From: Ditylenchus dipsaci
Taxonomy: Eukaryota > Nematoda > Chromadorea > Rhabditida > Anguinidae
Length of the DNA: 64,000 nt
Assembly: GCA_004194705.1 (NCBI GenBank)
Contig: SADC01000002.1
Span: 186,001-250,000, forward strand
Direction: 5' to 3'
Part shown: piece after piece, positions 36,501 to 46,626 of the stretch
Position numbering within the stretch: the first letter of the stretch is position 1
Layout: each line of letters opens with the position of its first letter
Translations under genes and position numbers: made by a program
Notes under the pieces: generated by a model
Database searches by the model: none
What the model was told of the DNA's origin: nothing
Seen by the model: only the letters and a program-made list of their open reading frames with translations

Positions 36501-37554
36501 TCCGATTCACAGAATTCTCAGGATAATAGCAGTAAGCAATTTGAAATATATGATCTATTAAACAATGGGTACATCATTTTGGAAAGACTTAGGTGCAGTG
36601 GTGTCAAAAATGCCAAAAAAATTAATACGGTTGCAAAATCTTTGTTTAAAATCAGGTGCCGGTTTAAGAGGCACCCGCAGGTCTTTGTGATGAAATTCTT
36701 GAGATTTTAAATGATTTCAACAGACTCGACTGTTTCTTATGAATACTGTGGTTTTTCATAGACTTTGATGAGTCATTGATGGACACTACAGATGTATTCT
36801 TCGTATGATATACTTCTTCCTGTTCATCACCAATGTGAAAAGATTTAAAAGAGCTAGAAAACCATATGAAATGTTGGATGCTGAAGCTGAACTGTGTGAA
36901 ATGGAGCACCAGAATAGTCAGAAGTTTAAAGAGGTTGGATTAATCACAAAATAAAGGAATCTAACTAAAGGGGTATTTCTAAATTAGTAGGGTAATTTGG
37001 CACAGTCCGGTTACCAGATGCCCGGCTTTTTCAAACCTTGAGTACCCGGTGCGGGTAGTTGTTATAAATAGCTTGCAGAGATTTTTCGCAACTGCTTTTA
37101 AATTTTGGGACCCGGGTGTACAGTCACACGTAGCCCAGGTATACGGGTCATCAAACCAGCCGAACACCTACCTGCCTGCTACCCTAATATTGCAAATGGA
37201 AATGTCATTTCAGTTGGAGTTGCGTCTAGAAGCAACTATAGGTGGCAAACCTACGGGCTCTGCTCTACAACCACCACAACCACAAGAACACAATTCAGCC
37301 AGTATTCAGCAAAGACTTCAAATCTCTGAATCCAAACTGCAAGAAGTGGAACAAAAAGCTGAGTTCATAGAACATCTGGCTGGTCTCATACTCAAGAATA
37401 TGCAGCAGAAGTCAGTATTAGTGTACTTTTTAAGAATATCTAACAATTTTAGGGATTTTTCAAAAGCTCAGCCAGATTTAGAAGCAACGAAACATCCGGG
37501 AAGTATGCTACCTCCAGTATTCCCAGGCACAAGGGAGTGTTGAAGAAGCAATAG
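27516..37554 (+). CDS. KCNQ-like (Kv7) voltage-gated potassium channel, divergent
   Basis: Exons: 27516-27675, 28662-28835, 28885-29047, 30581-30624, 30675-31042, 31092-31131, 33225-33302, 33350-33410, 33463-33552, 35860-35976, 36357-36531, 36773-36933, 37214-37410 (or 37414), 37453-37543 (or 37554). It encodes a membrane K+ channel subunit: S1-S2 (MEIFLAIYFLLEFLSRLW), S3-S4 (KLRFLQILRLFHIDRQ), linker TWKLIKNMVQRSKFELISAY, pore TIGYGD at about 30884, S6, and an IQ-type HLAACTIQAW. The cytoplasmic part includes KRFKRARKPYEMLD (helix B) and a coiled coil (SIQQRLQISESKLQEVE). Oddities: S6 has SAAS where KCNQ channels have LPAG, and the S5-pore turret is long, Ser/Thr/Pro-rich with an NGS glycosylation site. 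A 6-T run at 28946-28951 breaks frame inside S3. The intron at 31043 starts GC. Exon 1 to 2 seems about ten residues short and 31131 to 33225 is not phase-compatible, so at least one exon is missed in each gap. AATAAA lies near 37603. Confidence 0.87.
28135..28212 (+). repeat. tRNA-derived SINE remnant
   Basis: Contains an A-box-like TGGCGCAGTGGATAAATG followed about 35 bp later by a degenerate B box (AATGTTCGCATC). In the first KCNQ intron. Too degenerate to be a working tRNA gene. Confidence 0.5.
29210..29780. mobile_element. Merlin-type element with long inverted arms, in a KCNQ intron
   Basis: Arms of about 200 bp are inverted copies. The left contains GAGGTGCTCAAAAG, 'aaaaatcatttctgggggtg' and GCGGTCACAAACAAG; the right is their mirror. 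They surround a transposase fragment (29437-29632). Confidence 0.7.
29437..29632 (+). pseudogene. Merlin/IS1595-type DDE transposase C-terminal fragment
   Basis: The frame starting at 29437 reads RAHTHTIDGKWSNYKERHRH and then HHINEYNRRERYD...FFNF. It corresponds to the C-terminal region of ISXO2/IS1595-like transposases (a HTN.IEG.W..K segment holding the last catalytic acidic residue, then an H..E..WR-type segment). Only about 65 residues remain, so it cannot act alone. Confidence 0.7.
30042..30220. mobile_element. MITE with CAGTCGAGTCTCGATTTAAC termini
   Basis: Starts CAGTCGAGTCTCGATTTAAC and ends GTTAAATCGAGACTCGACTG, TA on both sides. The whole element is built of 'gggtacgttaaatcga' and its reverse. 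It is pogo/Tigger-like by terminus style and lies in a KCNQ intron. Confidence 0.85.
31132..33224. other. Large KCNQ intron with SINE and repeat fragments
   Basis: Holds a G16 run at about 31817-31832. A tRNA-like SINE head lies near 32540-32640 (A box TTAGCGCAGTGGATAAGCG, B box GGTTCGACCCC, plus strand). A minus-strand B-box-like GGTTCGTGTCCC lies near 31990. An inverted pair of GTGTGGGTGTGGGTGCG repeats lies at 32985-33075. At least one KCNQ exon must lie in or near this interval because the flanking phases do not join. Confidence 0.5.
34162..34697. mobile_element. Inverted-repeat element with GAGTTCGAGTTCGGGT arms
   Basis: Left end ATGGCTTGTTCACGTTGTTC and right end GAACAACGTAAACAAGCCAT are inverted. 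Both arms repeat GAGTTAGAGTTCGAGTTCGG. It is inserted in the 33901-35295 element and is itself interrupted by the MITE at 34274-34457. Confidence 0.7.
34274..34457. mobile_element. MITE with CAGTCAACTCTCGATACAGT termini
   Basis: Starts CAGTCAACTCTCGATACAGT and ends ACTATATCGAGAGTTGACTG, TA on both sides. Its terminal family is the same as the outer element at 33901-35295, as if a short derivative had jumped back into the arm of another element inside its parent. Confidence 0.85.
34699..34896 (-). pseudogene. Pogo/Tigger-type transposase C-terminal fragment
   Basis: Encodes LEEPKRNVVKGRESETIKRR and a 40-residue acidic/helical tail. The LEEPKRNVV-type segment also occurs, decayed, near 16090-16130 inside the 14.7-16.55 kb element, tying both to the same TIR family. 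No catalytic residues remain. Confidence 0.5.
36107..36328. repeat. Hairpin MITE in a KCNQ intron
   Basis: Arms of about 100 bp contain AATTGAATTGGCGGAGGA, 'cttctctttcgtctatcagt' and GTACTCTTT, with mirror copies. Shares the GAATTGGCGG block with the hairpin at 40847-41028. Confidence 0.8.
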
Positions 37555-37676
37555 TAGTTTATTATAATAGAAATCTTTTGGTCCGAAATTGTAACATTTA
37601 GTCAATAAAGAAAAAAAACTATATTTTTACTCACGACTTTACAAAGCCGAAAAGTGATTTTTGAAAACTCAAACTT

Positions 37677-37885
37677 ACCGCATTTCCTCTAATTGCCGCC
37701 CACCCCTCGACTTTGAGCTATTGGATCTCGGAGCAGAATTTTTTTTTCGCACGGGTTTTTTTGCGTTTTCTTAGTTCCTGCCAGCTCTACTAATTCTGCA
37801 TTTTAGATTTCATCCGAAATCTAATATCTAATAAGCTCCCCACTAGAGGTCGACCGAAAAATAAGCGCTCCGGGCGGCAATTATG
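37677..37885. mobile_element. Pogo-like MITE copy (CCGCATTTCCTCTAATT)
   Basis: Left end TACCGCATTTCCTCTAATTG followed by the family's internal 'cactttgagctattggatctc' and 'ttcctgccagctctac' blocks. The right end is eroded near 'gggcggcaattat'. Lies about 120 bp beyond the KCNQ stop codon. Confidence 0.55.
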
Positions 37886-38388
37886 GACGCTACAGGAATA
37901 TTTATGCCTAAGCCTAAAGCCTAAATGTGGTAAATATCCAAAAAATGGCCCTAAAATACCTAAAAATAGACCATCTACCATCGAGGAATTGATGTCAAGG
38001 AGTATAAATTTTTTAATCGAAAGCTGTTCAGAAATGTTTCTTCTATTATGTTAAGCAGAAAAAAGTAGCATAAGATATGCTTTTGGGTCACTTTAGAAAA
38101 AAATTTGGTGGGGGCCAACGGCACTAGTACCGGCAAAAGAAGCCTCCTTTTGTTTCTCATAATTAAAAAAGCATAAATTTGTTATTATTTTTTAAATTTT
38201 AGCACTATCTGGTAGCTCTGCGATTCTGGTTTCTATCAGGTACCAGTTATTGGTAATCGTAGTAGTTATTGGTAATCATATTTTCAAAATGTAGCTCAAT
38301 AAGAGGTTTAAGTTTGTCTGATATCGCAGCACCGGATTGTCGACAAAACATGGCTCTTAAACCAAATAAAAAAAGCCTGGAATAATCA

Positions 38389-38647
38389 GTTCTACTGCAG
38401 AGTCCGTTGCCAAAAAACAGCTTGTTCCCCCTGTTGTTTTTTTTTTGTAAAAATCAGCTTGGTCCCCCTGTTGTTTTTATGATAAAAAATATTTTCATTT
38501 TGAATATTGTATCGTGTTAAATTCTGTGATAATTTTTTTGTGCACATTAATAAAAGATATGCAAAAATATTTGTTAACCGTTAAAAAGTCCTAGAAAACA
38601 ACAGGGGGACCAAGCTGTTTTTTGGCAACGGACTCTGCAGTAGAACC
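38389..38647. repeat. Hairpin MITE with AGTTCTACTGCAGAGTCCG termini
   Basis: The ends GTTCTACTGCAGAGTCCGTT and their inverted copy enclose repeated CAGCTTG(G/T)TCCCCCTGTTG blocks. Non-coding. Confidence 0.8.
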
Positions 38648-38945
38648 GAATAATCTTTTCGTGTCGAGACTATCTCCTTAACATCTTTCACCCTCCCTTT
38701 AAGTGGGTCTTATCCTAAAATCACGGTCTTGTATGGACAAGCTGAGCCTGCCTCCTGTCCTGGCTGACCTTAGGAAATTGATCTCTGGTCTTAGACTTAA
38801 ATAAAAAAAAAAACAGCTAATTCAACGCGCCGCACTACGAAATTTCGTCAAAAAAAATTTAATCTCATATCAGGCAAAAATTCATAGGAAGCAACCCACC
38901 TCTTGGTTTATCCCATCACGCCCAGTCACTGAATAGCTGTTTAAC

Positions 38946-40231
38946 CAATACACTTTTTGTTGTGTTGAAGATGTAAGGGGCCATTTTGAAGCTTACAGAA
39001 GTAGTTTTGGAAGCCTGCAAAATGACTTTTTACAACGCCATTTTTGAAAATTCTACAAGACTACCTTTGCCAGTAAACCACAATTCCTGCAGTTGAGACT
39101 TAGCTTCTAACTGGTCATTTGAAAGAACATCTAGACAAATATCTTTTTAAATAATTATTCAGTCGAACGCTGAATTCACTTTTGGATTGAAGAAATTGTA
39201 TGGCAGATGGAAAAGAGTGGTGTGGCTGACAAGCTCTAGAAGTTGTTTTCCGAAGCTTTCTTCTGAGAAAAGGACAATGGTCGATTTGCATTTTGATCAT
39301 GCTCAGCAGTGTGGTAGAATGACTTAAATTAGAATTTTTGTAAATAAATCGTGAGAAACTTTAAAAATCAATTAGTTCAATTTTTCGTCGATGATGTGGG
39401 ACACTTTGATAGTTGGGTAACAGGCATGTGTAAGGGCCGTGATTTCGGTGGCTAGTCGTCCGGAAAATTGTTTGTTCGACCCGATCCACAATCAATTTTT
39501 AAGGTCAAGTCTGCGTGGGAATTATAAAATTCTAGCCAGCCTGGGCCGCGAAAGCCTGGGAGGACCTATTGCACGCGCCTGGTTAATACGTATCTCAAAC
39601 ATGCCTTGACGCATGTTGTTGTTTTATTTTTTAATCAATTTTTTTTAAAGTTTTCAAAAGAGTTTTCGGAATTTTTTAACCAACTACAATTTTTGATCTA
39701 TTCGTCATCATGCACAATAATTGAAAAAAGCTTTTAAAAGAAAACCACCATCTATTTCAACCAAATTAAAAAAACAAAGATGGGATCGAGGAGTTTTTAA
39801 AGAAGGAGTAGTATCAACTACACGGACCTCTAGATCTGAATTTCAACCTAAAATTACTTACGCAAAGACTTTTAATTGCCGCATAAGTGAGTTGTTCCAG
39901 CGAAACTTTACCGATCACAGCACTCGATGAAGACAAAACACTGAAATTTTATACTAAAACCTTATAAAAATACGAATTTGTCTAAGTGACCTTTTTCCAT
40001 TGGCAATTTGGTCATTAGAATCATGGAAAGCATTAATATCTGATGAGGCTAGTTGAGACAGCAACTGGGAAACCTCTAGCTTACGCGACTTGACTAGTGA
40101 TTTTGCAAATGCATTAGCTAAAATAGCAGTGAAAATAACACAGTATTTAGCCAAAACGACTCACCTGTATTGTCAAACGAGCCAATTAGAAAAATGGCAC
40201 CTATAGCCCAAATAATTTGCAATGCTCCCAT
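38946..40231 (-). CDS. EndoU-like N-terminal exons with signal peptide, degenerate domain
   Basis: Exon 40231-40165 encodes MGALQIIWAIGAIFLIGSF, a clear signal peptide, and joins in phase to 40117-39991 (KLEVSQLLSQLASSDINAF, matching the start of EndoU domains). Further segments at 39262-39179 (EESFGKQLLELVSHTTLFHL), 39130-39065 (QLEAKSQLQELWFTGK) and 39014-38946 (GFQNYF...) follow EndoU order. Between WFTGK and GFQNYF the first catalytic His segment (EHVF) is absent although the splice phase fits, and the second catalytic His is Gln. So this domain is catalytically dead as read, or partly decayed. The 39991/39262 and 39179/39130 junctions do not agree in phase. An AG acceptor lies 9 nt before the ATG. 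It may be the 5' end of the EndoU gene at 23.5-26.2 kb on the same strand. Confidence 0.65.
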
Positions 40232-40846
40232 TGACACAGCCTAAATAAAAAAAAGTTTATGAAAAAGAATTTTTTGGGGGATTCGAATAGTAATTGGGGT
40301 TGACATACTAAGACAATGTTGTGTGGGTTAAAAAGCCAGAGGAGGAAAAACCAGAGGTAGAAATATTGAGCAGTCTGTTGGGTACCAATTCTATTGCAAG
40401 TAAAAAATTTTGCTGATCTACTTTTCGATCAACTCACACGAAGTTTACTACTGCAAGACACGCTGGGGTGAAAATAGAGGGATGTCGGCATACAAATAGC
40501 AATTATATAACAACCATAAAATAGTATTTTAAAATACCATACTTGCCTCGTGAACCCATCTTCATCGACAAAAAACACGTTTTAGCCATTTGCAGTGAAA
40601 ACGGAAGGAGTAGAATGTGCCATTTTAGTTTGTGCAAACTAGTTTGTGCCACTGCAGTTTGTGCCAGTTTCAAATTTTGCCAGTTCAAATGGTGCCACAT
40701 ACATTCCGTGCCAAGACTTTCGGTGATTTTCCCATAACACGTGTTGGCACTATTTGAATTGGCACAATTTGAAAAGGCACAAACTGCAGGGGCACAAACT
40801 CGGCTGTACCCCGAAATTTAAAGGGCATTGCCGTCCCCGACAACGG

Positions 40847-41028
40847 TTGTCCCCCGCCAATTCAAATTTTTTTCTGAATCATTGAAATTCTGTACGAATT
40901 TTTCAACTTGGTTTCTAACAAAACTATCCCTAAAATTAAATTCCAGACCTTGTTTTGTTAGAAACCAAGTTGAAAAATCAGTACAGAAGTTGAATGATTA
41001 GGCACGAAAATTGAATTGGCGGGGACAA
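40847..41028. repeat. Hairpin MITE, GCCAATTCAAAT arms
   Basis: Arms include TTGTCCCCCGCCAATTCAAA and 'ttttcaacttggtttctaac' with mirror copies; the loop is about 30 bp. Related by the GAATTGGCGG block to 36107-36328. Confidence 0.8.
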
Positions 41029-41473
41029 TTCAAAACAGGTGGCAATGGCTCTTTAAGTGGCGATTTGCTAAGTGGTCGATTTGCTAAGCGGTCGTTTTGC
41101 TAAGAAAAAAATTAAGCGCGATTTTGCTAAGAATTCACAATTTAAGCGCCAATTTGCTAAATGGTCGTTTTGCTAAGAACTTTTTGCTAAGTAGTTGTTT
41201 TGATAAATATCTTGTTTGTTAAGCTACATCTTCTTCGGTTCGTTTTAATTTCGGGTACAGACCTTAAAACCCAAACGATTCAATCCAAACTAAAAAAATT
41301 GTGTTCTAAAAACGGTTTAATTTGAATCGGGGTCCTCTACTTTGGACTGATTGCACCCAGAGGTATTCGAACCAGTAACCTTGGTGATAATTATATGGAC
41401 CTCAAGACACTCAAAATTATGATAAAAAAGGTATGCACCCAGGTGGATTCGAACCAGCATCCGCGGCGGTGAC

Positions 41474-41715
41474 TATCCAAGTGGTCGTCCACTTGGATCA
41501 AAAAATTTTTTTTTACGTTTTCGGTATCCAAATCATTTTTCTGCACTAATTCGAGCACCCTGAAAATGGTTTGACAGTGGTAAAATCACGTTTTATCAAG
41601 AAATTTTTGAGTTATCGTGAACTCTTGATTTATCAAAATCAAGAATTTACGATATCTGAAAAATTTCTCGATAAAACGTGATTTTACCACTGTCAAACCA
41701 TCTTCAGCATGCTCG
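41474..41715. repeat. Palindrome module shared with the 8.55-9.74 kb foldback
   Basis: Contains 'agtggtcgtccacttggatc', 'tttttacgttttcgg' and 'tttgacagtggtaaaatc', then the mirror image. These are the same blocks, in the same order, as the two inner hairpins of the 8552-9739 element. Confidence 0.75.
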
Positions 41716-42399
41716 GATAAATAGATTTTTTTTATTTAAATGAACTTTTTTGTTTTTAGGCCATCCAGGTGGACATCCCCTGGCCAGGTGATACCTACAC
41801 CAGGTAAAATTGAATTGAAGTTGCGGCGTGTAAAATCGCAACTTTGGGCTTAACTTAGCAAATGGGCGCCTTAACAAAAAAATTCTTAGCAATTTGTCGC
41901 CTAGCAAAAAATATTCTTGGCAAAACGACCGCTTAGCAAATCGACCACTTAGCAAAACGCCGCTTAAATTCCGGGGTACAGCCAACAAACTGTATTTGCA
42001 CAAACTAAAAAGACACAATTTGAATTGGCACAAAGTAAAATGTCACATTCTACTCCTTCCCGTAGAAACGACATTAAACCACTGATATACCCAATAAGAA
42101 ATTTGTTAAAAATATTGGTTCTGAACAATCCGTTTGAAAATATGTCTTTTTGTCCATGTTGTTGTTTTTTTAAATGGGACAGCCAGGCTAACTTTTGGAA
42201 ACTAATGGTTTACCAGAACCAAAATTTTAATTTTCGCCCTGATTCTTTAAACTACAAGTGGTGGAAAAGGCACTATTTTATAGTTATTTCAGCGAAAACT
42301 TACCCGGTTAATTAATTGTAAGATTAAGACGAGAAATAAATATTCTTTACTGGGACACGTAAGTCTAACAAAAAAAGACAGCATTTCAAACAAAAAACA

Positions 42400-42566
42400 T
42401 TTTCAAAAAACATCCAAAATTTGAGAAAGCAGAATTGGTGGAACTCGTGGAAGTTAAGAAAACGAAAAAAAAAGCTTTGCAAAATTTGTCTAGTCTGAGA
42501 TATGAGTCCTCAAAGTAAGGGTGTAGGGCTATTTGAGACTGTCTGCCTATAAGAGTAAATACGGTA
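42400..42566. mobile_element. Pogo-like MITE fragment, inverted
   Basis: The right end 'ctataagagtaaatacggta' with preceding 'gtctgagatatgagtcctcaaag' and 'ggaactcgtggaagttaag' matches the family's internal sequence in reverse. The left terminus is lost. The rest of 42.07-43.36 kb shows no gene. Confidence 0.5.
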
Positions 42567-43365
42567 TAATTACAAATCCACAGTTAAAATTTGACTCAGG
42601 ATGAATAAGCTAAGCCAGAAATAAAAAAATTATTCGGAGACACGTTATATATAAGCAAAAAACTATTCAAAAAAGAGAAAATATATTTATGAGTCATTTG
42701 CACGGCTAACAAACAATTTATATATTTATGCATAAAAGATAGAAAGATAGCCATAAAGAGATAGGTGGATAATCAAAGAGCAAAGAATGCCCAACTTTAC
42801 ATATAATCTGTTTGCTCAGCAAAGAAATAATGCAAAACAGGGATAGGCACATTATCTCAGCAAAATTTGGCCAAGTTATCTAATCAGGAAAAACAGAACA
42901 CAACTCTCCAATAATGCTCTTATCTAAGGAGCTTTTGTTTGGAATTTTATAGCGTCAATGCAATGACAAAAATGCATTTCCATTGTCATATGGATTTTTT
43001 TCCTTCCAAACGAATAGAAGCAGTGATGACCCTGCTAAAACACCTAATCAATGGGACAGCCAGTCTCTTGTTAGCACTAATTAAAGAAAATCAGCAGATG
43101 ATTTTATGTCAATTAATCAATAAGCAGCAGAAATATTCATAATGTTTTAAAAAGAATTTCGTGAGAAATTGAGAAGCGATTTCGGATGTCCCTAACAGAA
43201 ATCAGATGACACTATTGATGACTCATCTGAAAGCATTTCAAAGACAATAAATTAGTTGAGTCGGATATACCCGGCATTTTTTGACCTACTTTGAGGGATT
43301 CATTGCAATTAGGATTCCAACCTATTTTTCGAATTGGTTATAAATACCCAGGGTGGCCCATTCTT

Positions 43366-44530
43366 ACAAGGAACATCTCGAGCGATTTTTTTCAGATAGG
43401 CATGATTTTAAGTAGTGATCGACAAACGGTTTTTTACAAGTTGTAGGGGATCTTATGACTAGTGCCAATGAGCGAAAAAATTGGCTGAATATGAGTAACA
43501 AATTTCGACCCTAGTATAGAATAACACCACCCCACCCAAAATTTTTCCTTCTAAAAGTTAAGTAAAAACGGCTACCAGACAATTTCCAACATTTTTGGAA
43601 AATGTCGGCCGACATTTTCCAATATTTTTTCGGTCGATTCGGTCGTTTCGCGCGAATTTACCGAAAAAATACTGGAAAATGTCGTGCGACATTTTCCAAA
43701 AATATTGGAAATTGTCTGGTAGCCGTAAAAACTACCCAAATTTATGTCCCAGGCCCCGGAAATGTGCGTAAACTCTTTATTAGTCACAACTTCCGTACGC
43801 TGGCCTACCCCCAAGCCTAAGGCTAAGCCTAAACTTGTTGTTTGCAAGGGTAGTTACAGCAATTTTAAAAGGTCCGATTTGGGGGGGTGTTCTATACTAG
43901 CGCCCAAATTTCTTATACGGCGTGCAAAGTTGTTAAGTCAGAACCTCAGTTATAGCCAACTTTCAACTGTTTTTAAGTTCTAATTCACAAACAATCATTA
44001 GTGAATGATTTTTGGAAATACACATTTTGTAGAGCACATTCCGGCCTACAAAATGAGTATAAAATGCATAATTAGAAGTTTGTTCTAAAAGCCAATAAAA
44101 TCCAAAACAGTTACTAGGGGTGAAAAAGCCCCCTAAAACAGCCACCCAATTCAAAGCTTCAAAGCATTGAGATGTTTGTAGGGTTTTTCACCTCTGCGGC
44201 TGTTTTGAACTGTATCTGCGTCTAAAACAAACGTCTCATTATCCATGTTTATACTCATTTTGTAGGCCGGAATGTGCTCTACAAAATGTTTATTTTAAAA
44301 ATAATTTTTTGTGAGATAGGACCTTAAAACAGTTGAAAGTTGGCCATAACTTTGTGTGGTGGCTGACTTGACAACTTTGCACGCCATGTACGAAAATTTT
44401 CACTCATATTCAGCCAATTTTTCTGCTCATTGGCACTAGTCATAAGATCCCCTACAACTTGTAAAAACCGTTTGTCGATCACTAGTTAAAATCATACCTA
44501 TCTGAAAAAACAGCTCGAGATGTTCCTTGT
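43366..44530. mobile_element. 1.17-kb foldback element, ACAAGGAACATCTCGAGC arms
   Basis: Arms of 120-200 bp are inverted copies (ACAAGGAACATCTCGAGC, 'cagataggcatgattttaa', 'ttgtaggggatcttatgac'). Inner mirror pairs include 'gtagagcacattccggcctac' at 44025/44265 and 'agccaactttcaactg' at 43950/44330. A separate hairpin is inserted at 43568-43726. Non-coding. Confidence 0.8.
43568..43726. repeat. Hairpin of ACATTTTCCAA/TTGGAAAATGT units
   Basis: Arms ACGGCTACCAGACAATTTCC and inverse, each with a secondary small palindrome (GGAAAATGTCGGCCGACATT). Overlapping short ORFs on both strands are artefacts of the symmetry. Confidence 0.8.
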
Positions 44531-45846
44531 TAGCGTAGGATTTGTTTCGGTCATAGTTTTTTCAATTTCTTATGTCTGGGCGAGATTTTGGTCTTATGTG
44601 ATGGAGGAGGCTCTAGGCATTTGTTTGACACTAAATATGCCTGACAAAAAGTTTATTACATGGCACAACAACAATTCAACAAATAACAACAACAATTTCC
44701 TCAGAAACTCAACATCAATTTTCAAATTTCTGTTTATTCAATGTTTTCGAATTTTAGATAGTCATGAGAGAAAGAAGTTGCTGGTCGCCGCCTTAATTGC
44801 AGTGTAAGGCGCTGGTATGCCCCTTTAAGGTTCGAACTTTGAGAATATTGATTTCAAACTAATGAACCTTGGTGATCCGTGAACATCCTTGGAGTGACTT
44901 TATTCTAGCCTACTGGTCAGGTTCAAAGTTCGGAGGAGGAAGCTGCAAGGTTGTTGCAGGTTCTTGCTAGGTTCAAATGGTACCAACTTTGGGTGAACCT
45001 CGAAGCGCACACCTGTAATTGTCCATTAATGAATCTTGCACTGACTTAAAGTGAGCTTTCAGATGTATTCAAACCTTTCAAAAGTATTTCAAATGTGTTT
45101 CATTACACACTCCAACCAATTCCCAACCCCTAACTTTATGAATTTTAAGCCATAAATTTTTACAAAAAAATCAAAAGGCAAATTTTATTCCTTGCGAGAG
45201 ATGCCAAACGTATTTTACAGAACGTAAAAATCATAAATTAGAATCCTGAGAAAAATGAATCAAATTAAAATTTTGATGGAAGGTAGGTGCTTACCCAGAC
45301 TCCACTATAACAAAAATTTGCAGGGATTTTAATATGCACCAATTTTTTTATTCCAATTTTTTAACCAAAAAAATGTTTTCGGCTATAAATATAACACACA
45401 TTATAAAACTAAACAATTCATTATTAGTTGTTTCCCTCAGGCTCAGAAGTGTCGGCAAAACATAAAAAGACAACTTGTGGCTCTTTGGTGAGTAATATTG
45501 ATTGACCAAGTGTGTATCCTGGCAAGGGTTACCAATTTTTTCCCCTCATCTTTTTCATATCCAAGCTATTTCCACAACTATGAAATTTTTTTCTCAGCAA
45601 TCAACTTGGTAATCCGATACCTTCTCCGAAATTTATTAACTATTCTTAAGGTGGGTAACCACTAGCTGATGTTATTACCTGGAGGTATTCGACTATTATT
45701 ACTCTGAATTAAAATCGTTTCAAATGCAATTCTGTTGTTCTTTCAAGTGTTTTTTGTGCTTTATTTTCACCATAACTTGTGCAGCTTCCATGTAAGTTTA
45801 GCAGGACTTAGGAATACCTGGCTTAGCAAAAATAGTCCCGTAACTA
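44531..45846. other. Intergenic DNA, no gene seen
   Basis: AT-rich. A short segment at about 45441-45488 has a strong acceptor (CCCTCAG) and donor (GTGAGTAA) but no neighbours that join to it. Confidence 0.4.
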
Positions 45847-46626
45847 CCGTATTTCCTCTAATAAGAGCACCGGTGCGCTTATTTTCGATCTACCGCTAGG
45901 GGTGCGCTTATTAGAGCAGGTGCGCTTATTGGATCGGGTGCGCTTATTTTTCAACACAGCGAAAACCTTAGTAAACACCAGTAAAGCTAACAAATTTTAT
46001 TGCAATTCTATAACAGCATAAAAGCTCAAATAATCAAACGTCAAACTCCAATGATTCGTCGCTCAAGTAACCGTTTCACCATCTTGCTTAACATCCCTTT
46101 CTTCGATGGCTGACACATCTCCACTGCACTTCGTAACGCCGTAACGTTATTTGAAGCAGTGTATTTGGACGTCCTCGCTTCCCACACTTGTGTATTCTTC
46201 TTGTGCGTCATTTGCCATCCATTTGTCATAACTCTTGCGAAGGTGTGCCTCGAAAGGACCATTCCATGAGACATCAGGAGCCTAAATAATTCCAAAGTGG
46301 AAAGTTGAACATTTGAAAGGAAGTGCAAACCTGTATAAACTTAGTGCATCCGAGTACAAGGGAACAGTACGACCGTTCCAAAAAACGGAACTGTTTCTCA
46401 GACAAAGCTTGTGAACAACGCAGAAATTTTTTCGAGATAATTTTGAATACAAATTGAGCTTTTTTTGTTTGTATTTTTTTATAAAATTTCAGTTTTCATC
46501 TTTTTCAAAAAAATGAGGGGTGCGGTATTAGAGTGGGTGCGCTTATTTTTCAATCTACTGCTAGGGGTGCGCTTATTAGAACAGGTGCGCATATTAGAGC
46601 GAGTGCTCCTATTAGAGGAAATACGG
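45847..46626. mobile_element. Longer pogo-like element of the CCGTATTTCCTCTAAT family
   Basis: Starts CCGTATTTCCTCTAATAAG and ends TATTAGAGGAAATACGG, TA on both sides. Subterminal repeats of 'ggtgcgcttattagagc' occur in both directions. It encloses a pogo transposase fragment on the minus strand, which identifies the whole MITE family as pogo-like. Confidence 0.85.
46030..46290 (-). pseudogene. Pogo-type transposase fragment
   Basis: After an AG acceptor at about 46285 the minus strand reads APDVSWNGPFEAHLRKSYDK followed by WMAND, the end of the pogo/Tigger DDE domain, then SEDVQIHCFK, which aligns with SEDDKIHCFE of the relic at 15.6 kb. In between, the usual interval is deleted, and a stop plus frameshift follow. 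A dead internal-deletion derivative. Confidence 0.75.

Larger units (their letters stand above)
40601..42064. mobile_element. Nested foldback element, outer arms GGAAGGAGTAGAATGTG
   Basis: Outer arms (40601-40800 and 41975-42064) carry GGAAGGAGTAGAATGTGCC and repeated 'agtttgtgc' units in opposite orientation. Inside are a hairpin at 40847-41028, a second foldback with TTGCTAAGTGGTCGATTTGC arms (about 41050-41968) and, at its core, a third palindrome (41474-41715). Confidence 0.75.

Noticed and set aside
39721..39930. Lys/Arg-rich plus-strand ORF
   Set aside because: Antisense to the EndoU-like interval and low complexity; no family signature.
45441..45488. 48-bp segment with strong acceptor and donor
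   Set aside because: No neighbouring exon joins to it in phase; could be chance.
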